DNA from: RPQJ01 sp041910015
Lineage (GTDB): Bacteria; Pseudomonadota; Gammaproteobacteria; Steroidobacterales; Steroidobacteraceae
Direction of reading: 5' to 3'
NCBI GenBank assembly: GCA_041910015.1
Contig: JAYRRR010000031.1
Coordinates: forward strand, 31,985 to 95,984
DNA length: 64,000 nucleotides
In this document: piece after piece, positions 25,594 to 34,314 of the stretch
How the letters are laid out: each line of letters starts with the position of its first letter
Numbering within the stretch: position 1 is the stretch's first letter
Notes under the pieces: model-generated
What the model was told of the DNA's origin: nothing
Databases searched by the model: none
What the model saw: the letters and a program-made list of their open reading frames with translations, nothing else
Translations under genes and position numbers: made by a program

Positions 25594-25769
25594 GTAACGT
25601 AGCCTCGGTCGTCAGGAAGGCGGGGCCTCGCACGGCCGCCAGCGGCGCGCGCGGCGAGGAACCGGGATGTTCCGGCGCGGACTGCGCCTTGGCAAGTCGG
25701 CGGAAGCGTGCGCGGCACCAGCGCGGTGGTCGCGGCCCCGGGACGTGGGTTAACATGCGCGCACCCATC
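25594..25769. other. Divergent intergenic region between DUF885 gene and glycine riboswitch
   Basis: This stretch should hold the promoter of the DUF885 gene (minus) and that of the riboswitch/gcv transcript (plus). A GGTTAACAT patch near 25748-25756 is the only AT-rich spot and could be part of a -10 element for the gcv transcript; I see no matching -35. Nothing coding is apparent. Confidence 0.35.
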
Positions 25770-25775
25770 GCCAGG

Positions 25776-25965
25776 CCCGTCCGGAGAGAGGCTCGCAGGA
25801 GCCCGCCGAAGGCGCAACCCGCCCGGAAACGCTCAGGCAAACGTACGGCAGCGGCCTGATGGGCTCTGGAGAGCGGCCCGCGCGAGCGGGCCCACCGAAG
25901 GGGTGCGGCACCGGCGGCTGTGGCCGGCGCCCGATCTCTCAGGTCAAAGGACAGAGGGGCGGCGG
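25776..25965 (+). promoter_or_regulatory. Tandem glycine riboswitch upstream of gcvT
   Basis: Two glycine aptamers lie in series. The first runs about 25776-25845 and shows the conserved GGAGAGAGGC, CACCGAAGG-like CGCCGAAGG and CGCTCAGGCAAA segments. The second runs about 25860-25958 and shows CTCTGGAGAGCGG, CACCGAAGGGG and the closing TCTCAGGTCAAAGGACAGAGGG. The linker is short, as in cooperative tandem switches. The position 65-70 nt before gcvT matches the known use: glycine binding turns on the cleavage operon. Confidence 0.93.
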
Positions 25966-25988
25966 GTCGTCACGGCGGCCTGCCGCCC
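25957..25988 (+). terminator. Terminator-like hairpin in the glycine riboswitch expression platform
   Basis: GGGCGGC (25957-25963) pairs with GCCGCCC (25982-25988) and is followed by TTTGCGTTT. The left arm overlaps the 3' end of aptamer 2, so aptamer closure and hairpin formation would compete. That fits a transcriptional ON switch, though the U-tract is interrupted. Confidence 0.5.
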
Positions 25989-26029
25989 TTTGCGTTTCTG
26001 GCCATGACCGTTGACGAGGACGGGCTCGA

Positions 26030-27121
26030 ATGGGACAGCGCACTCCGCTCTACGATGCACATCTCGCGGCCGGTGCCCGCACCGTCGACTTCGGTGGCTG
26101 GGACATGCCAGTCAACTATGGCTCCCAGATCGAGGAACATCACGCCGTGCGTCGCGACTGCGGCATGTTCGACGTGTCGCACATGTGCGTCGTCGACCTG
26201 CGCGGCGAGCGCGTCCACGACTGGCTGCGACGGCTGCTCGCGAACGACGTGGCGAAACTCGCACAGCGCGGCAAGGCGCTGTATTCGTGCATGCTGCGCG
26301 AGCACGGCGGCGTCATCGACGACCTCATCGTCTATTACATGGATGACCGCTGGTACCGCATGGTGGTCAACGCCGGCACGCGCGACAAGGACCTGCAGTG
26401 GCTGCTCGATCAGGCGGGCCCGTACGGCGTCACGGTCGAGCCGCGCACCGACCTGGCGATGATCGCCGTGCAGGGGCCGAACGCGCGGCAGAAGGCGGCG
26501 GCCGTCATGGATCGCGAGCTGGCCGAGCGCGCGCTGCAGCTCGGCCCGTTCTTCGGGCTCGACGCCGGCGAGCGCCTCGTTGCCCGCACCGGCTACACCG
26601 GCGAGGACGGCTTCGAGATCATGCTGCCCGCCGGCGAGGCCGTCGCGACGTGGGAGCGGCTGCGCGAGGCGGGCGTCCGCCCGTGTGGTCTCGGCGCGCG
26701 CGACACGTTGCGGCTCGAGGCCGGCATGAGCCTCTACGGCAACGACATGGACGAGACCACCTCGCCGCTCGAGTCCGGCCTCGGCTGGACCGTCGCCTGG
26801 GAGCCACAGGACCGCGACTTCGTCGGTCGCGCGGCGCTGGCGGCGCAGAAGCAGGCCGGCGTGACGCGCAAGCTCGTCGGCTTGCTGCTCGAGGATCGCG
26901 CCGTGCTTCGTTCCCACCAGAAGGTCATCGTCGCCAACGTGGGTGAGGGCGAGGTCACGAGCGGCACGTTCTCACCGACCCTGCAGCGTTCGATCGGCCT
27001 GGCGCGCGTGCCGGCGCCGACCGGCGACCGCTGCGAGGTCGAGATCCGCGGGCGGCTGTTCGCCGCGCGCGTCGTGCGGCCGCCCTTCGTGCGCAACGGC
27101 CAGGTCGCCATTGCGCTCTGA
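26030..27121 (+). CDS. gcvT: Glycine cleavage system T protein (aminomethyltransferase)
   Basis: This 363-residue protein starts MGQRTPLYDAHLAAGARTVDFGGWDMPV with a GAGGA ribosome site upstream. GMFDVSHM, the NAGTRDKD segment, LIAVQGP-like MIAVQGPNAR and GYTGEDGFEIMLPA are GcvT hallmarks. It transfers the aminomethyl carbon from GcvH to tetrahydrofolate, releasing ammonia. It is first in gcvT-gcvH-gcvPA-gcvPB and lies under the glycine riboswitch. The product 5,10-methylene-THF links to thyA, folA and 5-FCL elsewhere in the window. Confidence 0.97.
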   Translation: MGQRTPLYDAHLAAGARTVDFGGWDMPVNYGSQIEEHHAVRRDCGMFDVSHMCVVDLRGERVHDWLRRLLANDVAKLAQRGKALYSCMLREHGGVIDDLIVYYMDDRWYRMVVNAGTRDKDLQWLLDQAGPYGVTVEPRTDLAMIAVQGPNARQKAAAVMDRELAERALQLGPFFGLDAGERLVARTGYTGEDGFEIMLPAGEAVATWERLREAGVRPCGLGARDTLRLEAGMSLYGNDMDETTSPLESGLGWTVAWEPQDRDFVGRAALAAQKQAGVTRKLVGLLLEDRAVLRSHQKVIVANVGEGEVTSGTFSPTLQRSIGLARVPAPTGDRCEVEIRGRLFAARVVRPPFVRNGQVAIAL

Positions 27122-27164
27122 CCGCCTCGCGTCTCCGGCAACGACAAACTCCAGAGAGGACACC

Positions 27165-27560
27165 ATGAGCAACGTTCCCGCCGACCTCCGCTATCTGAAG
27201 TCCCACGAGTGGGCCCGCCTGGAGAGCGACGGCACGGTCACCATCGGCATCTCGGACCACGCGCAGCAGGCGCTCGGCGACCTCGTCTTCGTCGAGACGC
27301 CGGAGCCGGGTCGCCGCGTCGAGGCCGGCGAGGCCTGCGCGGTCGTCGAATCGGTCAAGGCCGCCTCCGACATCTACAGCCCGGTCACGGGCGAGATCAT
27401 CGCGAGCAACGCGGACCTCGGCGGCCAGCCCGAGCTGATCAACGGCGATCCGTATGGCGCCGGCTGGATCATGCGCGTGCGCCTCGACGACAAGGCGCAG
27501 TTCGCGGCGATGCTCGACGCAAAGGCGTACGAAGCCGCGCTCGCGGCGGAAACGCATTGA
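27165..27560 (+). CDS. gcvH: Glycine cleavage system H protein
   Basis: ATG 27165 (ribosome site GAGAGGA) gives 131 residues, the usual length. The lipoyl domain has the attachment lysine Lys65 in ESVKAASDIY, and the family start LRYLKSHEWARLESDG and the NGDPYGAGW stretch near the C-terminus are intact. It shuttles the aminomethyl group between the P and T proteins on lipoate; lipA and lipB are also encoded in this window. A longer upstream in-frame extension lies within gcvT and is rejected. Confidence 0.97.
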   Translation: MSNVPADLRYLKSHEWARLESDGTVTIGISDHAQQALGDLVFVETPEPGRRVEAGEACAVVESVKAASDIYSPVTGEIIASNADLGGQPELINGDPYGAGWIMRVRLDDKAQFAAMLDAKAYEAALAAETH

Positions 27561-27604
27561 GCTGAATCGCGGCCTGAACCCCGGCAACCGCTGGACACTC
27601 CACC

Positions 27605-28981
27605 ATGCCCTTCATTCCCCATACCGAGTCCGACATCCGTGCGATGCTCGCCACCATCGGCGCACCGGACATCGACGCGCTGTTCGAGGAAATCCCCGCG
27701 GAGCTTCGCGCCCCCGGCCTGCCGGGCGTCCCGCCCGCCTTGTCGGAGATGGAAGTCGGCCGGCTGATGTCCGGGCTGGCGGCGCGCGACGGCCGGCCGC
27801 TCAATTTCATCGGGGCCGGTGCGTACGAGCACCACGTTCCCTCGGCGGTCTGGGCGATCGTGACGCGTGGCGAGTTCTACAGCGCGTACACGCCCTATCA
27901 GGCCGAGGCGAGCCAGGGCACGCTGCAGTTGCTCTACGAGTACCAGACGATGATGGCCAGCCTGACGGGCATGGACATCTCGAATGCGTCGCTCTACGAC
28001 GGGGCTTCGGGTCTCGCCGAGGCGTGTCTGATGGCGGTGCGTGCCAACCGCAGGTCGAAGTCGCAGCGCATCCTCGTGCCCGCGGCCGTGAATCCCACGT
28101 ACCGCGACGTCGCGCGGGTCATCGCGGGCAACCAGAACCTGGCGTTCGAACCGGTGCCCTTCGACCCGAAGGGCGGTCAGACGGTCGTCGCGGCGCTCGA
28201 GCCGTTCGCGGGGCAGGACATCACGGCCGTCGTCGTGCAGCAACCGAACTTCTTCGGCACGCTCGAGGACGTCGACGCGATCACGGACTGGGCGCACGCG
28301 AACGGTGCGCTCGTGGTCGCTGTGGTCAACCCGACGTCGCTGGCGCTGCTGAAGCCGCCGGGCGAATGGGGTGCGCGCGGCGCCGACGTCGCGTGCGGCG
28401 ACGGACAGCCGCTCGGCGTGCCGCTGTCGTCGGGCGGACCGTATTTCGGCTTCATGGCGACGAAGTCCGAGCACGTGCGGCAGATGCCGGGCCGCATCAT
28501 CGGACGGACCGTCGACATCGACGGCAAGCCGGGGTTCGCGCTGACGCTGCAGGCGCGCGAGCAGCACATCCGTCGCAGCAAGGCGACCTCGAACATCTGC
28601 ACCAACCAGGGCCTGCTCGTGACGGCGGCGACGATCTACCTGTCGCTGCTCGGACCGGACGGGCTTGCCCAGGTCGCGGCGACCTGCATGCAGCGGACGC
28701 AGCAACTGATCGATGCGCTCACACGCGTGCCGGGCGTGCGGCTCGCTTTCGACAAGCCGCGTTTCCACGAGGCCGTACTGTTGCTCGACCGGCCGGTCGC
28801 GGGCGTGCTCGCGGCGCTGGCGGCGCGCGGCATTGTTGGCGGCCACGACATCTCGGCGCGGTATCCGTCGCTCGGCCACGCGCTGCTCGTCTGCGCGACC
28901 GAGACCCGTACCACGGGCGACATCGAGCAGTACGCAGGGGCGCTCGCCGAGGTGATGCGCGGCCCGGCCGTCGCAGCCTGA
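27605..28981 (+). CDS. gcvPA: Glycine dehydrogenase (decarboxylating) subunit 1
   Basis: The 458-residue protein is the N-terminal half of P protein as a separate subunit: MPFIPHTESDIRAMLATIG at the start, PPALSEMEVGRL, FIGAGAYEHHVPS and GEFYSAYTPYQAEASQGTLQ. The PLP lysine is on subunit 2. Splitting P into two genes is common in Gram-positives, archaea and some gammaproteobacteria, but not in enterics. It follows gcvH by 44 nt and precedes gcvPB by 9 nt. Confidence 0.96.
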   Translation: MPFIPHTESDIRAMLATIGAPDIDALFEEIPAELRAPGLPGVPPALSEMEVGRLMSGLAARDGRPLNFIGAGAYEHHVPSAVWAIVTRGEFYSAYTPYQAEASQGTLQLLYEYQTMMASLTGMDISNASLYDGASGLAEACLMAVRANRRSKSQRILVPAAVNPTYRDVARVIAGNQNLAFEPVPFDPKGGQTVVAALEPFAGQDITAVVVQQPNFFGTLEDVDAITDWAHANGALVVAVVNPTSLALLKPPGEWGARGADVACGDGQPLGVPLSSGGPYFGFMATKSEHVRQMPGRIIGRTVDIDGKPGFALTLQAREQHIRRSKATSNICTNQGLLVTAATIYLSLLGPDGLAQVAATCMQRTQQLIDALTRVPGVRLAFDKPRFHEAVLLLDRPVAGVLAALAARGIVGGHDISARYPSLGHALLVCATETRTTGDIEQYAGALAEVMRGPAVAA

Positions 28982-28990
28982 TCCCGCAGG

Positions 28991-30463
28991 ATGAAAGCCA
29001 TGCACGAAAAGCTGATCTTCGAACACTCCGCCCGCGGCCGCCGCGCCGCCGCGCAATACCCGCCGCTCGCGGTCGAGGCGCCCGTGCCGGTGGCCATGCG
29101 TCGGTCGCGCCCGCCGCTGTTGCCCGAGGTTTCCGAGCTGCAGGCGGTGCGCCACTTCACGCGGCTCTCGCAGCTCAATTTCTCCATCGACACGCACTTC
29201 TACCCGCTCGGGTCGTGCACGATGAAATACAACCCGAAGGCGTGCAACGAGTACGCGATGCTGCCGGAACTGCTCGCGCGGCATCCGCTCGCCCCCGACG
29301 CGACGGGCCAGGGCGTGCTGCAGGTGCTGCACGAGCTGCAGGAAATGCTCGAGGAAGTGACCGGCATGCGCGGTGTGTCGCTGACGCCCATGGCGGGGGC
29401 CCAGGGCGAGTTCGCCGGCGTCGCGATGATCCGCGCCTACCACCACGCACGCGGCGATCACCTGCGCAACGAGATCATCGTGCCGGACGCGGCGCACGGC
29501 ACGAATCCTGCGACCGCGACGATGTGCGGCTGCACGGTCAGGGAAATCCCGACGCTCGCCAACGGCGACATCGACGTCGAGGCGCTCCGCTCGGTCGTCG
29601 GGCCGCGGACCGCGGGCATCATGCTCACGAACCCGTCGACGATCGGCGTCTTCGAGCGGAACATCCTCGAGGTGGGGCGCATCGTGCACGAGGCGGGCGG
29701 CCTGCTGTACTACGACGGCGCGAACCTGAACGCGATCCTCGGCAAGGTACGGCCGGGCGACATGGGGTTCGACGTCATCCACATGAACCTGCACAAGACG
29801 TTCTCCACGCCGCACGGCGGCGGCGGCCCCGGTTCGGGCGCCGTGGGCGTGGGCGAGCGGCTGCTGCCGTTCATGCCCGTGCCCGTGGTCGGGCGTGACG
29901 GCGAACGCTACCGCTGGCTCGACGAGCACGACCTGCCGCAGACCATCGGGCGCCTGTCGAACTTCATGGGCAACACCGGCGTGCTGCTGCGCGCCTACGT
30001 CTACATGCGCATGCTCGGCCGCGAAGGCATGCAGCGCGTGTCCGAGTTCGCCACGCTGAACGCGAACTACCTGATGGCGCGGCTGCGCGAGGCGGGATTC
30101 GAGCTCGCCTACCCTGAGCGCCGCGCAAGCCACGAGTTCATCGTGACGCTGCGCAAGGAGGCGCGCGAATGGGACGTGAACGCGATGGACTTCGCCAAGC
30201 GCCTGCTCGACTACGGCTTCCACGCGCCGACCACCTACTTTCCGCTGCTCGTGCCGGAGTGCCTGCTGATCGAGCCGACGGAGACGGAGTCGAAGGAGGA
30301 ACTCGACGCCTTCGTCGACGCCATGGTCGCGATCCGCAAGGAAGCAGAGACCGAGCCGGCGAAGCTGCAGGGCGCGCCGTGGACGCTGCCCGTGCGCCGG
30401 CTCGACGACGTGCGCGCGGCGAAGCAGCTCGATCTGACGTGGAAGCCGGCGGCTTCACGATGA
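28991..30463 (+). CDS. gcvPB: Glycine dehydrogenase (decarboxylating) subunit 2
   Basis: The 490-residue subunit carries the PLP-binding lysine Lys269 in HMNLHKTFSTPHGGGGPGSG, preceded by the NLNAILGKVRPGDMGFDV segment, and the substrate motif NFSIDTHFYPLGSCTMKYNP near residue 60. With GcvPA it decarboxylates glycine and loads the aminomethyl group on GcvH. Its TGA overlaps the ATG of the next kinase gene by 4 nt, so this kinase is part of the glycine operon. Confidence 0.97.
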   Translation: MKAMHEKLIFEHSARGRRAAAQYPPLAVEAPVPVAMRRSRPPLLPEVSELQAVRHFTRLSQLNFSIDTHFYPLGSCTMKYNPKACNEYAMLPELLARHPLAPDATGQGVLQVLHELQEMLEEVTGMRGVSLTPMAGAQGEFAGVAMIRAYHHARGDHLRNEIIVPDAAHGTNPATATMCGCTVREIPTLANGDIDVEALRSVVGPRTAGIMLTNPSTIGVFERNILEVGRIVHEAGGLLYYDGANLNAILGKVRPGDMGFDVIHMNLHKTFSTPHGGGGPGSGAVGVGERLLPFMPVPVVGRDGERYRWLDEHDLPQTIGRLSNFMGNTGVLLRAYVYMRMLGREGMQRVSEFATLNANYLMARLREAGFELAYPERRASHEFIVTLRKEAREWDVNAMDFAKRLLDYGFHAPTTYFPLLVPECLLIEPTETESKEELDAFVDAMVAIRKEAETEPAKLQGAPWTLPVRRLDDVRAAKQLDLTWKPAASR

Positions 30464-31392
30464 CGTCGCTCATCTGCGGTTCGATCGCCTTCGACACGGT
30501 CATGGTCTTCCAGGGCCGCTTCCGCGAGCAGATCCTCGCGGACCGGATCCACATGCTGAACGTGTCCTTTCTCGTGCCGAACATGAGGCGCAACTTCGGC
30601 GGCTGCGCCGGCAACATCGCGTACAACCTCGGGCTGCTGGGCGAGCGCGGTGTGCCGATGGCCACGGTCGGGCACGATTTCGGCCCATACCGGCGCTGGC
30701 TCGAGGGCAGTGGCGTGAGCCTCGACTACGTACGCGAGCTCGACGACGAATTCACGGCGCAGGCCTTCATCACGACCGACCTCGACGACAACCAGCTCAC
30801 GGCGTTCCATCCGGGCGCCATGTCGAAGTCGCACCTGAACGCGGTGCCTCTCGAGGCTGGAATCCGGCTCGGCGTCGTGGCGCCGGACGGCCGCGCGGGC
30901 ATGGTGCAGCACGCGGCGCAGTTCACGGCTGCCGGCATCCCCTGGCTGTTCGACCCGGGACAGGGTCTGCCGATGTTCGACGGCGCGGAACTGACTTCGT
31001 TCGTCGAACGGGCGACGTGGGTGGCCGTGAACGACTACGAAGCGCAGATGCTGCAGGAGCGCACCGGGCTGACGGCCGGGGAGATCGCGGCCAAGGTGCG
31101 CGCCTACGTGGTCACCCGGGGCGCCGGAGGCAGCGTGATCCACGCCGACGGGCAGGAGTACGCGATCCCGACGGCGCCGGTGGATGCCGTGCGCGACCCG
31201 ACGGGTTGTGGCGACGCCTACCGCGCGGGGCTGATCTACGGGCTGCTCAATGAACTCGACTGGCCCACGACCGGTCGGATAGCTTCGATGATGGGTTCGA
31301 TCAAGATCGCGCACCCGGGCACCCAGAATCACCGGTTCGACATGAACGAATTCAAGGACCGCTACCGCGCGGCGTTCGGCCGCCCGCTGTGA
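30460..31392 (+). CDS. PfkB-family carbohydrate/nucleoside kinase
   Basis: ATG 30460 overlaps gcvPB by 4 nt; the product has 310 residues. It has the ribokinase-fold start SLICGSIAFDTVMVF, the NFGGCAGNIAYNLGLLG first PfkB motif and DPTGCGDAYRAGLIYGLL, the second signature with the GCGD anion hole and catalytic Asp. The closest recognisable type is adenosine-kinase-like. Its place in a riboswitch-controlled glycine cleavage operon, and its 4-nt overlap with the next protease gene, are unusual. Substrate not determined. Confidence 0.88.
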   Translation: MTSLICGSIAFDTVMVFQGRFREQILADRIHMLNVSFLVPNMRRNFGGCAGNIAYNLGLLGERGVPMATVGHDFGPYRRWLEGSGVSLDYVRELDDEFTAQAFITTDLDDNQLTAFHPGAMSKSHLNAVPLEAGIRLGVVAPDGRAGMVQHAAQFTAAGIPWLFDPGQGLPMFDGAELTSFVERATWVAVNDYEAQMLQERTGLTAGEIAAKVRAYVVTRGAGGSVIHADGQEYAIPTAPVDAVRDPTGCGDAYRAGLIYGLLNELDWPTTGRIASMMGSIKIAHPGTQNHRFDMNEFKDRYRAAFGRPL

Positions 31393-34268
31393 GCCGCACG
31401 GCGCCGACTGGGCTGTCCGCGCGCCCCGGTCGCTGGGCCGCGCTGCTGCTGCTGACGGGCAATCTGCTGCACGCACAGCCCGAGCCGCCGCCGACCGTGC
31501 AGCCGGTGCCCGCGACCGGCATCGCGCGACCGGTCGAGGAGAACCCTGCGTGGGACCGCACGCTGGAGCGCATCGCGTCCTCGGTCGTGTCGATCGAGAT
31601 CGACCAGACGCGCGCATTCGACACCGAGTGGAACCAGTCGAGTCAGGCGACGGGCTTCGTGGTCGATGCGCAGCGCGGCCTGATCCTGACCAACCGGCAC
31701 GTCGTCACGCCGGGGCCGGTGGTGGCGACGGCGATCTTCCAGAACCGCGAGGAAGTGGAACTGCGGGCTGTCTACCGCGACCCGGTGCACGATTTCGGGC
31801 TGTACCGCTACGACCCGGCGAAGCTGCGTTACGTGCAGCCGGTCGCGTTGCCGCTGTATCCGGAGGGGGCGCGCGTCGGCACGGAGATCCGCGTCGTCGG
31901 CAACGACGCGGGCGAGCAGCTCTCGATCCTCGCCGGCACGCTCGCGCGGCTCGACCGCGAGGCGCCGGAGTACGGCGTCGGAAAATACAATGACTTCAAC
32001 ACGTTCTATCTGCAGGCAGCCTCTGGCACGTCGGGGGGCTCGTCGGGCTCGCCCGTGATCGACATCCACGGCCGCGTCGTTGCGCTCAATGCCGGCGGCA
32101 GCAACGGCGCGCAGTCGAGCTTCTACCTGCCGCTCGGACGCGTGCAGCGGGCGCTGCAGCTCATCCAGAAGAGGCAGCCCGTACCGCGCGGGACGCTGCA
32201 GACGGTGTTCGCGTACACGCCCTACGACGAGCTCGTGCGCCTGGGGCTGCAGTCGACGACGGAGGAGGCCGCGCGGCGCGCCCATCCGGAGCTGACGGGC
32301 ATGCTGGTCGTCGACGAGGTGCTGCCCGGATCGACGACCGAGGGCAAGCTGCAGCCCGGCGACATCCTCACGCACGTCAGCGGGCAACTGGTGACGACGT
32401 TCCAGCCGCTCGAGGAGATCGTCGACGCTTCGGTCGGGCGCACGATCGAGATCGACGTCGAGCGCGGCGGCGAGCGCATCCGGCAGGTGCTGCCCGTCGG
32501 CGACCTGCACGCGATCACACCGTCGGCGTTCGTGGAATTCGGCGACGCCGTCGTGCACACGCTCTCCTACCAGATGGCACGGCATTTCAACGCGCCGGTG
32601 CGCGGCGTGTTCGTCGCCAACCCCGGCTACGTGCTCAATGCCGCGGGCGTCCCGCGCGGCTCCCTGATCACCAGCGTCGGTGGCCGGCCCGTCACGGGCC
32701 TCGCGGACTTCACCGCGATCGTCGGCGGTCTGGCCCAGGGCGAACGCGCGGCGTTGCGGTACTCGACGCTCGACGACCCCAAGGGGTCGGAGACGCGCGT
32801 CATGCGCATGGACCGCTCCTGGTTCCCGGCGCGCCAGTGCCACAGGGATGACGCCACGGGCCTGTGGCCCTGCGAGGACCTGGCGCCGACGACGGCGACG
32901 GCGCGGCAGGAGCCCGCGCGCACGACGTTCCCCACGAGCGGCGACAAGGTCGCGAACGGGCTCGCGAACTCGCTGGCGCTGGTCAGCTTCGACATGCCCT
33001 TCTCGGTGGCCGGCATCACGGAGCGCAACTACCATGGCACGGGTGTGGTGGTCGACGCCGAGCGGGGGCTGGTCGTGGTCGACCGCAACACCGTCCCCGT
33101 GGCGCCCGGTGACGTGCGGCTGACCTTCGGCGGTTCGATCGAGGTGCCGGGACGCGTCGAATACGTCCATCCGCTGCACAACCTGTCGGTCGTCTCGTTC
33201 GACCCGGCGCTGCTCGCCGGCTCCGGTGTCCGCGCGGCGCGGTTCGACCCGCGGGAGATCGAGCCCGGCGAACCCGTCACGGTCGTCGGGCTGAGCGCCG
33301 ACTCGCGTCTGCGCTCGCTCGCCACGCACGTGGCGACCGTCGACGGCGTGACGTTCCCGTTGTCGCGCACGCTGCAGTTCCGCGACGCCAATCTCGAGGT
33401 CGCGACGCTCGTCAACGCCCCGACAGATTTCGACGGCGTGATCGTCGGGCGCGATGGCAAGGTGCGCGCGCTCTGGTCGACATTTGCGACCGAGGGTGCG
33501 CGCGACACGGTGCAGGTGAGCCGCGGCATGCCGGCCGCGGTCGTACTGGAGGCGGTAGAAGCGGCGCGTTCGGGTCGCCCGCTCTATTCGCTGGAGACGG
33601 AGTTCGAGGCCATCCCGATCGCTGCTGCACGCCGGCTCGGCCTGCCACCGCAATGGGTGACGAGATTCGAGGCGCGCGATCAGGAGCACCGGCAGGTTCT
33701 GGCGGTGGCCCGTGTCGCCGCGGGCTCGGGCGCGGCGCAGTTCCTGCGCGAGGGCGACCTGCTGCTCGCCGTCGACGGTGTCACGCTGAACCGGTTCCGG
33801 GAGGTCGAGGAGGCGACGCAGTCACCGCAGGTGGCCGTCACGGTGCTGCGCGATGGCGTGGAGCAGACGTTCGAAGTCGCGACGGCGGCGCTGCGTGGCG
33901 AGGACATCGACCGGCTTCTGCTCTGGTCCGGTGCCGTGCTGCACGCGCCCCACCGCGCGATGACCATGCAGCGCGCGATCCCACCGCAGGGCGTGTTCGT
34001 CGCCTACTTCTCCTACGGCTCGCCGGCGACGCGGTACGGCCTGTACGCGGGCCGGCGCATCGTCGAAGTGGACGGCAAGCCGACCCCGGACCTCGACGCG
34101 TTCATCGGGGCGGTCCAGGGGCGACCGGACCGCTCGTCCGTGCGGCTCAAGACCGTCACGTGGAACGGCTCGACCGGCGTGACCACGCTCAAGCTCGATC
34201 AGAACTACTGGCCGACCTACGAATTGCGCCGCACCTCCGCGGGATGGGAACGCCGCCGCATTCCGTGA
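31389..34268 (+). CDS. Large exported serine protease with two trypsin-like and several PDZ domains (Nma111-like)
   Basis: The 959-residue protein begins with a signal sequence (cleavage near LLHAQ, about residue 29). Domain 1 is a chymotrypsin-fold protease with His104 (LTNRHVV), Asp135 (PVHDFGLYRYD) and Ser219 in SGGSSGSPV, followed by PDZ repeats (about 275-490). A second protease-like domain (about 535-710) lacks the triad: the histidine position reads VVDRNTV and the serine loop is gone. More PDZ-like segments follow to the C-terminus. This tandem layout with a dead second protease is that of the eukaryotic Nma111/Ynm3 proteases; ordinary DegP has one protease. It starts 4 nt inside the kinase gene. 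Periplasmic protein quality control is inferred. Confidence 0.85.
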   Translation: MSRTAPTGLSARPGRWAALLLLTGNLLHAQPEPPPTVQPVPATGIARPVEENPAWDRTLERIASSVVSIEIDQTRAFDTEWNQSSQATGFVVDAQRGLILTNRHVVTPGPVVATAIFQNREEVELRAVYRDPVHDFGLYRYDPAKLRYVQPVALPLYPEGARVGTEIRVVGNDAGEQLSILAGTLARLDREAPEYGVGKYNDFNTFYLQAASGTSGGSSGSPVIDIHGRVVALNAGGSNGAQSSFYLPLGRVQRALQLIQKRQPVPRGTLQTVFAYTPYDELVRLGLQSTTEEAARRAHPELTGMLVVDEVLPGSTTEGKLQPGDILTHVSGQLVTTFQPLEEIVDASVGRTIEIDVERGGERIRQVLPVGDLHAITPSAFVEFGDAVVHTLSYQMARHFNAPVRGVFVANPGYVLNAAGVPRGSLITSVGGRPVTGLADFTAIVGGLAQGERAALRYSTLDDPKGSETRVMRMDRSWFPARQCHRDDATGLWPCEDLAPTTATARQEPARTTFPTSGDKVANGLANSLALVSFDMPFSVAGITERNYHGTGVVVDAERGLVVVDRNTVPVAPGDVRLTFGGSIEVPGRVEYVHPLHNLSVVSFDPALLAGSGVRAARFDPREIEPGEPVTVVGLSADSRLRSLATHVATVDGVTFPLSRTLQFRDANLEVATLVNAPTDFDGVIVGRDGKVRALWSTFATEGARDTVQVSRGMPAAVVLEAVEAARSGRPLYSLETEFEAIPIAAARRLGLPPQWVTRFEARDQEHRQVLAVARVAAGSGAAQFLREGDLLLAVDGVTLNRFREVEEATQSPQVAVTVLRDGVEQTFEVATAALRGEDIDRLLLWSGAVLHAPHRAMTMQRAIPPQGVFVAYFSYGSPATRYGLYAGRRIVEVDGKPTPDLDAFIGAVQGRPDRSSVRLKTVTWNGSTGVTTLKLDQNYWPTYELRRTSAGWERRRIP

Positions 34269-34314
34269 GCGCGCCAGCGCGAGAGCGTGGGTTTGTCGCT
34301 ATCATGCGCGATCT

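Noticed and set aside
27374..30223. A 949-codon open frame antisense to gcvPA/gcvPB
   Set aside because: It is a by-product of high GC at third codon positions of the sense genes; composition is Arg/His/Val-rich with no recognisable domain.
33241..33260. GGTTCGACCC resembling a tRNA T-loop
   Set aside because: It lies in the protease coding sequence and no acceptor or anticodon arms are present around it; no tRNA was found in the window.
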